From an uncultured bacterium (GTDB taxonomy: Bacteria; Bdellovibrionota_C; UBA2361; SZUA-149; CALKYB01): a stretch of 11,066 nucleotides of DNA. A program made the position numbers and the translations under genes. The notes below the pieces were generated by a model. The model was not told where the DNA came from. It ran no database searches and saw only the letters and a program-made list of their open reading frames with translations. The stretch is taken from positions 1 to 11,066 of the forward strand of contig CALKYB010000360.1 of the NCBI GenBank assembly GCA_938003565.1, read 5' to 3'. Within the stretch, counting starts at the first letter, position 1. Every line of letters starts with the position of its first letter. Shown here piece after piece: positions 5,875 through 11,066 of the stretch.

Positions 5875-7097
5875 CCCTCGGCTCCAATATTGGCCATACC
5901 CCCACATCCTATACTAAAGTCAAAGCAATGATCCGCACCCCACCAAAAGTCTCTGCGCTACTAGCCTGGTCCCAAGCCATTGCCTGGGTCGCAGTAATCT
6001 ACACCAGCATATTTTTTGCGAGGCGGGTTCAGGCTTTCGTAGTGGCGAATGTAGGACGCGAGGGATTTTATTTTTTTGTGGTTCTTTTTGGTGTCATTAC
6101 CTTGGCTTACATAGCTAGGCATCTATATCGTTATAGAAAAGAGTATAGTTGGTTAAACTATTTTACGATTGTAGTAGTATTTAGCCTATATTTATTTAGA
6201 ACAACTCAACTGAAGAAGAGTGCTCCTGAAGAGGCACTTCATTTTGTGCAGTATGGCATACTGTATTGTTTGATACTGAGGGCCCTAGTTTGTCGTTACA
6301 GGCATGTAGCCGTTATTGCTTTAGCACTAGTTCTGACTAGCCTATTTGGAAACCTAGATGAAGTGGTGCAATGGTTTGCACCTGAGCGTTACTTTGATTG
6401 GCGAGATGTAGGTCTAAATGCGTTTTCAGGATTGATGGCTAGCATTTTGTTTGCCTTTGCCTTTCGTCCCCAGTATCTCAGCTGGGCGAGGGATAAATTA
6501 CCTGTGAAAGAATTGGTATTTGCTTTGATTCTACACTTGAGCCTCTCAGTTGCTTGTCTACTCAACTTTCCTTCTTCGCTTGCGGACAATTTTGGCTTTG
6601 TTTCTTCCGGAAACAAAGTAATCAGCGAGTATGGTTATTTGATTAAGTTTGAGAACATTAGCTTTAAGTCTCGGCTACCTGCAGAGGTGTTACTCGTAGA
6701 GGATGAGAAAAAGGGAGAGTTGTTAGCTGATGAGTTGGCTGGCAAAGTTCTTGATCACTATCCATCTTTATTAAAACAGTTTTCAGAGACGATAAAGCCT
6801 TTTGAGCATGAGATTGTGGTAAGAACACATCGGATTGAAAACGCGATAAAAAGAAATGATGCAGAGGTTATATTTTATGAGAGAAGAATTTTAAGAAAAT
6901 ATTTCCCCAAGTTCGAAAGTAGATACTTTGGCGCCGCGAGTGAGTTTAGGGAGCAAAGTCTCTCTAGTAGCACTTATGAGAGTCCGGTGAGTTGGGGGGT
7001 GATTACGGGGTTTAGTAAAATAAGTATTTCTGTTTTGTACTGTTTAAGCTTAGTTACTCTTTGTTTGCCGTTGTTCTTATTAAGATCTAGAAAATAG
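5856..7097 (+). CDS. VanZ-domain membrane protein with large C-terminal extension
   Basis: Polytopic inner-membrane protein, 413 residues. Hydrophobic segments lie near 36-55, 72-88, 102-117, 131-147, 150-167, 187-203, 219-236 and 387-408. The VanZ-like core has EEALHFVQYGILY (125-137), LDEVVQWF (167-174) and DWRDVGLNAFSG (181-192), the conserved polar motifs of the family. VanZ confers low-level teicoplanin resistance in enterococci; the wider family acts in envelopes by an unclear mechanism. After the core comes a charged, non-membrane region (about 240-385) closed by a final helix, far longer than a plain VanZ. The ATG at 5856 has GAGGA nine bases upstream; the in-frame ATG at 5928 lacks such a site. 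The first 50 or so codons use many C-ending codons, unlike the rest. The metallophosphoesterase follows after 34 bases, so co-transcription is likely. Confidence 0.82.
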   Translation: MNRILHSLGSNIGHTPTSYTKVKAMIRTPPKVSALLAWSQAIAWVAVIYTSIFFARRVQAFVVANVGREGFYFFVVLFGVITLAYIARHLYRYRKEYSWLNYFTIVVVFSLYLFRTTQLKKSAPEEALHFVQYGILYCLILRALVCRYRHVAVIALALVLTSLFGNLDEVVQWFAPERYFDWRDVGLNAFSGLMASILFAFAFRPQYLSWARDKLPVKELVFALILHLSLSVACLLNFPSSLADNFGFVSSGNKVISEYGYLIKFENISFKSRLPAEVLLVEDEKKGELLADELAGKVLDHYPSLLKQFSETIKPFEHEIVVRTHRIENAIKRNDAEVIFYERRILRKYFPKFESRYFGAASEFREQSLSSSTYESPVSWGVITGFSKISISVLYCLSLVTLCLPLFLLRSRK

Positions 7098-7131
7098 CCG
7101 AGTCGCTTTAACTACCGTAGGAGATACGAGA

Positions 7132-8088
7132 TTGAAAATAGCTAGAAGAGAGTTTTGTTGGTTGGTTCTTTCAGGCCTCCTTAGCTTTTTTTCGGCCTGT
7201 TCAAGTTCTATCGGCCTAAAATTAATTTCCAAGAAGAAAATAAGACGCTTTGTTTTTTGCACAGACCTTCATGCAGTTGAGCAATGGAGGGTTCCAGAGG
7301 CTCTTTCCGCAGCGGCAAGACAGATAAACGAAGAAAACCCAGAGTTTGTAATATGCGGAGGAGATTTGATTTCCGAAGGATTGTCAGTTGTTTCAGACAT
7401 CGCTGATCGAAGATGGAGTGTGTTTCGTAAATTTCAGGCTGAGTTGAAAAGCGACTTTTTTGCGGTCCCTGGAAATCACGACTTAAGCAAGGCGAGTGAT
7501 GCTAAAAATTTGGATGAAACTTCTTTTCAATTTGCTGCAAGGAGAGAATTTTTAGCTAATACCTCCAGCGAAAAGAGTTTTCAAATTCTGGAGTATGGCA
7601 ATTTAGTGATTGTAATGCTTGATTCACTAAAAGTATTGCGAGAGCCGGTTTTACATCAGGGCCTGGAGAATTTTTATCGAGGCCATATTAGTTCTAGCCA
7701 GTTAGAATGGTTAGAGGTGGAACTTCAAAGATTCTCTTCTAGAACCGAGTTTATCGTCGTAAGTCATATTCCTTTTGTCTCTAACTATTATCAAGAGGCT
7801 TATCCGCAAGGACAGTTGTCCCCCACTCAGTATGTCGAGAACTACCAGAAGGTATTAGATTTGTTTTCGGACAAAAAGTTGATAGCAGTTCTTCAAGGTC
7901 ACACTCATGTTAATGAAATCATTCGAGATGGTGGAATAAGTTTTATAACCTCAGGAGCTATTTGCGGTGACTGGTGGTGTGGCGAGAAAGAAGGAAGCGG
8001 CGAAGGTTTTTTGGTAGTTGAGCTTGAAGAAGGGGTTATTCGCGTTCAATTTAAAGAGTATGACTGGCATACTTACCGAAATTGTTAA
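7132..8088 (+). CDS. Exported calcineurin-like metallophosphoesterase, probable lipoprotein
   Basis: Predicted two-metal phosphoesterase of 318 residues, anchored to a membrane outside the cytoplasm. The active-site set is complete: D45 and H47 in CTDLH, D78 in GGDLI, N115 and H116 in PGNHD, H212 in VSHIPF, and H257 and H259 in QGHTH. The segment TSGAICGDWWCG (273-284) is typical of the Icc/3',5'-cyclic-nucleotide-phosphodiesterase-like branch. The N-terminus has RREF followed by a hydrophobic stretch and FSAC (C23), combining a twin-arginine-like motif with a lipobox. The start is TTG at 7132, with AGGAG eight bases upstream. It lies 34 bases after the VanZ-type gene. The substrate may be a phosphodiester or phosphomonoester in the envelope; sequence alone does not say which. 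Confidence 0.88.
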   Translation: MKIARREFCWLVLSGLLSFFSACSSSIGLKLISKKKIRRFVFCTDLHAVEQWRVPEALSAAARQINEENPEFVICGGDLISEGLSVVSDIADRRWSVFRKFQAELKSDFFAVPGNHDLSKASDAKNLDETSFQFAARREFLANTSSEKSFQILEYGNLVIVMLDSLKVLREPVLHQGLENFYRGHISSSQLEWLEVELQRFSSRTEFIVVSHIPFVSNYYQEAYPQGQLSPTQYVENYQKVLDLFSDKKLIAVLQGHTHVNEIIRDGGISFITSGAICGDWWCGEKEGSGEGFLVVELEEGVIRVQFKEYDWHTYRNC

Positions 8089-8183
8089 CCTTTTTATTTT
8101 TAGCTCTTAAAGATTCAAACAGTATGGGTCGATAACCTAGTCGAGCGTTTAGTGTCGAACTTTTGACTGGGGATGCCTTTACT

Positions 8184-9860
8184 GTGAAAAATCTGCTTCT
8201 TCTTTCTCTACTTTCAATTATTGTTTTTCCTTCAGGTTTAGTAGCTGAGTGTGTAGATCTGGATGGAGACGGTTACGGTATTCTTGGAAATGGTAGTAGT
8301 TGCAGAACTAGAAGAACAAAGAGCTCTAAGTTTAGAGACGAAGTTTCAATTTCAAACTTTGGAGTGGTTGGAATTGGATCTACGGAAGCAACCGTTACTT
8401 ACTCAGTTTCAGGCAAAGGGCGATTAACATTACTCTATGGTGAGACAAACCCTCCTACTCTCAGAGCCCAGTATAGCAGTCGTTTAGTAAGCGGTCTTGG
8501 TAGGCGGAAGCTTCAAGGACTGAAGCCATCTACAAAATATTATTACAAATTAGAATTTCGGAAAAGAACTACTAGGGTAGAGTCCGAAATATTAGAATTT
8601 ATCACAAAACCAGCTGGTTTCCATACAACAACGAGTTCAAGCACTTCCACGACTGTCTCAACAACCAGCAGTTCAACCAGTACTACCCAAGCTCCAGTGC
8701 ACGATTGCTTTAATTTTGATCTAGTTTCAAAAATAAAATCATATCAAAAACCCAATCTCAAAAGAACAGCAACTAAGACTTTTAACAGTCTCAAAGATTT
8801 GCAGGCTGAGATTGATTCTAGATCCGATCACGGTGGAGCGGTTCTTGAACTTTCTCCAGGAAGATATAGTTTTAGCGGTTCCGGTATTAAGATTAATAAT
8901 AAAAGGAACCTTACTGTTTATTCTAATCCGGATAGTCGGGCTGTACTAGATGGTGGAAACATCGGGAATTTTGGGGTGAATATTAGTGAGACGGAAGTCG
9001 GGGGTACGAATAATATTGAGTTTATTGGTTTTGAAATAACCAAGACTCGTTACCATGGAGTTTTTATTGGTCATGATGCCACTCATATTCGAGGTGGATC
9101 TAACATATATGTGGCTGGAAATTACATTCATGAGGCTGCAAACAATGCTGGGGCTGGTATTACTGCCAGAAATGCTACTAAAAATGGTCTAATTACCCTG
9201 GAAGCCAACGAGATATTTAAGATTGATTTAGAGGGTTCAGGCAGCGGTCGAGGTGAGGGTATCTATATTGGTCAGGGTAGCAACAACGGACATTATTCCA
9301 AGAATGTAGTTATTAGGGGAAATCATATTCATACGATGAATGGTGAAGCTATCGACATTAAGAGAGCTTCTCGGGATATCTTGATTGAGTATAACAAGAT
9401 TAGTGGCGTCGCGGTGCATTCTCAAGGTGCCATAACACTTGGTATCGATAACTTTCGTACTCAAGATTATGAAGCTAATATTGTAGTTAGAAGAAACGTG
9501 GTCGGCGACGTTACAACTATGTCAAAGGATGGAAATGGAATCGTTGTGGGGTATGATTCACTAATTGAAGAGAATTTAATTTATAATATTTTCTCTCATT
9601 CGATTGACGTCTATAATGATGCGAATGGGCCAGATAAGAGGACCACGATAAGAAATAATATTATTTGGAATAGTGGTTCAAGACTACCTATTCGTGAAAA
9701 TGTGGGAACTGGTAATGCAGGCCCCAACAATCCTTTTGATATAGTACGGAGCAAGAATATTGTTCAAAATAGCGCTACCTCTGGTGAATGTGAGGCAAAA
9801 GCGAGTGACTTCCTGGGACCTCTAAACTCTTTAGATGGATTTTCTCCGAAAGCACGATAG
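8184..9860 (+). CDS. Secreted right-handed beta-helix protein
   Basis: Predicted extracellular protein of 558 residues. The GTG at 8184 is chosen because it places a clean signal peptide (MKNLLLLSLLSIIVFPSGLVA) at the N-terminus with GGGGAT about ten bases upstream; the frame opens earlier at a TTG (8163) without such a site. After cleavage comes ECVDLDGDGYG, a DxDxDG calcium-binding-type loop, then a fibronectin-III / phosphatase-N-like domain (about 53-141), a Thr/Ser linker (about 147-170), and a long Asn/Gly-rich parallel beta-helix (about 200-540) with rungs such as NNIEFIGFEITKTRYHGVFIG and NVVIRGNHIHTMNGEAIDIK. This resembles PbH1-repeat proteins and PL6/PL9-like lyases or epimerases, but I cannot point to catalytic residues. 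The same module order is found in the gene at 2758-4626. Confidence 0.82.
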   Translation: MKNLLLLSLLSIIVFPSGLVAECVDLDGDGYGILGNGSSCRTRRTKSSKFRDEVSISNFGVVGIGSTEATVTYSVSGKGRLTLLYGETNPPTLRAQYSSRLVSGLGRRKLQGLKPSTKYYYKLEFRKRTTRVESEILEFITKPAGFHTTTSSSTSTTVSTTSSSTSTTQAPVHDCFNFDLVSKIKSYQKPNLKRTATKTFNSLKDLQAEIDSRSDHGGAVLELSPGRYSFSGSGIKINNKRNLTVYSNPDSRAVLDGGNIGNFGVNISETEVGGTNNIEFIGFEITKTRYHGVFIGHDATHIRGGSNIYVAGNYIHEAANNAGAGITARNATKNGLITLEANEIFKIDLEGSGSGRGEGIYIGQGSNNGHYSKNVVIRGNHIHTMNGEAIDIKRASRDILIEYNKISGVAVHSQGAITLGIDNFRTQDYEANIVVRRNVVGDVTTMSKDGNGIVVGYDSLIEENLIYNIFSHSIDVYNDANGPDKRTTIRNNIIWNSGSRLPIRENVGTGNAGPNNPFDIVRSKNIVQNSATSGECEAKASDFLGPLNSLDGFSPKAR

Positions 9861-9888
9861 TTGCGGAGAAATCCAACATTCAGTTTTT
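9837..9888 (+). terminator. Terminator candidate after the beta-helix gene
   Basis: GGATTTTCTCCG (9837-9848) pairs with CGGAGAAATCC (9864-9874) with one bulged base around a 15-base loop that contains the stop codon. GTTTTTAAT follows about eight bases later. The loop is long and the T-tract is offset, so strength is uncertain; the position between convergent genes favours it. Confidence 0.45.
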
Positions 9889-9912
9889 AATCCAAGTCTA
9901 TTACGGGTGAGG

Positions 9913-9924
9913 CATACTAGTATG
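9913..9924. repeat. 12-bp perfect palindrome
   Basis: CATACTAGTATG lies in the 155-base convergent intergenic gap. It could be a protein-binding half-site pair or chance; nothing else in the gap is recognisable. Confidence 0.4.
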
Positions 9925-10015
9925 ATGGCTTTGTCTGTACCTAGCTTGTGATGAAACGCTTAGAACTAACTATTCTAACCGCAAGGGTGAAATTAGGTAG
10001 ATTTGAGCAGTTAAG

Positions 10016-10978
10016 TTATTTTAGTAATTCGGTAATATCTTTCTTAATCTCAATTAGCTCCACGTGTATCGCTTTCGTTGTCTCCTCAAACTGACCGACA
10101 AGGCCGTTGGCTCTACTTACAACTTTGAAAATTTGTTCGCGGTCGGTGTCAGTGTTGTATTTTCCACCAAAACCATTTCCGTTTTCTTTAGCTATTTCAG
10201 TTGCCGAATTAACGGCGTTCTTGTGTTGATCCAAGGCTTGATTGAATCGGGAGCTAAAATCTTCAATACGACTATTCATGGCGCTTCGAGAATCTTGGTC
10301 GGCTATTCTAGGTAGAGCATATTCAATTAAATTTCTTGTTGTTGTATTATATTCTTCGCTTACCTTAGCGCTCTTCTTTTGAAGTTCATCGAAAGTGGCA
10401 TGAGCTCTTTGATTTGCTAGGCCTACGGTATCGGCCAATACCATAAGATTGGCTCGTTCGCTTTCTGGGTGAATACTAACGTAAGTTTTTTGAACTTCGG
10501 CGATGGTTCGATTGAATTCTGCTTGGTGAGATTTTCTTCCATAGTTGATGGTGTATATCTTATCTGGATCTGTATCTGGGTTGTCGACTCCTCCGATTGG
10601 AGTGTTCTTTAGTGCACTGTCCAGTGCTGTATCAATGGCTGTAATCTGTTTATACAAAAGATTGTTAACATAAGCTAAACCACTATCGAGATTTTGTTCT
10701 ACATTGAATCTCTCTTCTTCTTCCATATTCGCAACCGTGGTCTCGGCGTAGTTCATAAGGCTCATATTAAACCTATCGCTTAATCTGACATACTTAGGCC
10801 GTAATTCATCAAGTTCTTTAATTAGTAGAGCGTTGGCCGTGCCGACTGTGTCAACTACTTCGGGTAGTTGCTCCTGTTGAAATTGAGTATTGTCCTTTAA
10901 AGCATTGGTAGAACCTAGATCTTTTAGATCTTTTAGATCGTTTATCGGATTGGGAGTATCTGGATCGAAGTTAGCCAT
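10016..10978 (-). CDS. Hypothetical helical protein with two internal repeats
   Basis: No family recognised. The 320 residues have no signal peptide or membrane segment and look almost entirely alpha-helical, acidic and coiled-coil-like, so a cytoplasmic protein is likely. It consists of two diverged copies of one unit, about residues 41-170 and 181-312. DTVGTAN (43-49) matches DTVGLAN (183-189), DEL (57-59) matches DEL (197-199), and an acidic loop DTDPDKIY (135-142) matches DTDREQIF (277-284), with a constant offset of 140-142 residues. Before the repeats is a disordered leader with LKDLKDL, encoded by a 9-base tandem repeat (AGATCTTTT twice). The ATG at 10978 has only a weak AGG upstream. 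It is convergent with the beta-helix gene, and its own upstream neighbour is outside the window. Confidence 0.8.
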   Translation of the reverse strand: MANFDPDTPNPINDLKDLKDLGSTNALKDNTQFQQEQLPEVVDTVGTANALLIKELDELRPKYVRLSDRFNMSLMNYAETTVANMEEEERFNVEQNLDSGLAYVNNLLYKQITAIDTALDSALKNTPIGGVDNPDTDPDKIYTINYGRKSHQAEFNRTIAEVQKTYVSIHPESERANLMVLADTVGLANQRAHATFDELQKKSAKVSEEYNTTTRNLIEYALPRIADQDSRSAMNSRIEDFSSRFNQALDQHKNAVNSATEIAKENGNGFGGKYNTDTDREQIFKVVSRANGLVGQFEETTKAIHVELIEIKKDITELLK

Positions 10979-11003
10979 TTTTTCTAAAACCTATTAATAA
11001 TTT

Positions 11004-11032
11004 AATACACTAATTGATTCGGTGACTGTCAG
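11004..11032 (-). promoter_or_regulatory. Candidate promoter of the 320-aa protein gene
   Basis: On the minus strand CTGACA (11032-11027) and TGTATT (11009-11004) are 17 bases apart. The -35 matches the sigma70 consensus at five of six positions and the -10 at four of six. The start codon lies about 25 bases after the -10, leaving a short leader. Confidence 0.35.
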
Positions 11033-11066
11033 CGAGGAAGTGTGAGCGTCCAAGTTTATTTCGGTG

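Overview
The window looks like bacterial chromosomal DNA of moderate to low GC from a Gram-negative organism. The evidence is a lipoprotein-type signal, two secreted beta-helix proteins with Thr/Ser-rich linkers, and mixed ATG/GTG/TTG starts behind clear Shine-Dalgarno sequences. The linkers and calcium-type Asp repeats recall environmental or marine 'deltaproteobacteria-like' lineages, but nothing here fixes the taxon. I see no transposase, integrase, phage gene, CRISPR array or rRNA.

Layout: (1) 231-2233, a two-gene plus-strand operon with a GT4-type glycosyltransferase overlapping a metallo-beta-lactamase-fold hydrolase by four bases. (2) 2300-5010, an intact tRNA-Leu(UAA) and at least two decorated, degenerate tRNA-Leu-derived repeats. 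One lies just after the tRNA and one 2.4 kb further on; between them, on the minus strand, is a secreted pectate-lyase-like protein. (3) 5011-5855, gene-poor DNA with one plausible 69-aa minus-strand gene, a terminator-like hairpin, and a structured 160-bp inverted-repeat element that runs into the next gene. (4) 5856-9860, plus strand: a VanZ-domain membrane protein, a lipoprotein-type metallophosphoesterase 34 bases later, and a second secreted beta-helix protein. (5) 10016-10978, minus strand: an unrecognised 320-aa helical cytoplasmic protein made of two diverged copies of one roughly 140-residue unit.

Taken together the proteins suggest envelope or surface-glycan work: a glycosyltransferase, a VanZ-like membrane protein, an exported phosphoesterase, and two secreted beta-helix proteins of the kind that bind or cleave acidic polysaccharide. 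This is inference from families. The two beta-helix proteins share one architecture (signal peptide, fibronectin-III-like domain, Thr/Ser linker, beta-helix, DxDxDG motifs) although they are on opposite strands 3.5 kb apart.

The most unusual content is non-coding: the tRNA-Leu-derived repeat family with an inserted hairpin and different helices at the same place in two copies, and the nested inverted repeats whose right arm begins at the VanZ start codon. I do not see a convincing new defence or signalling system.
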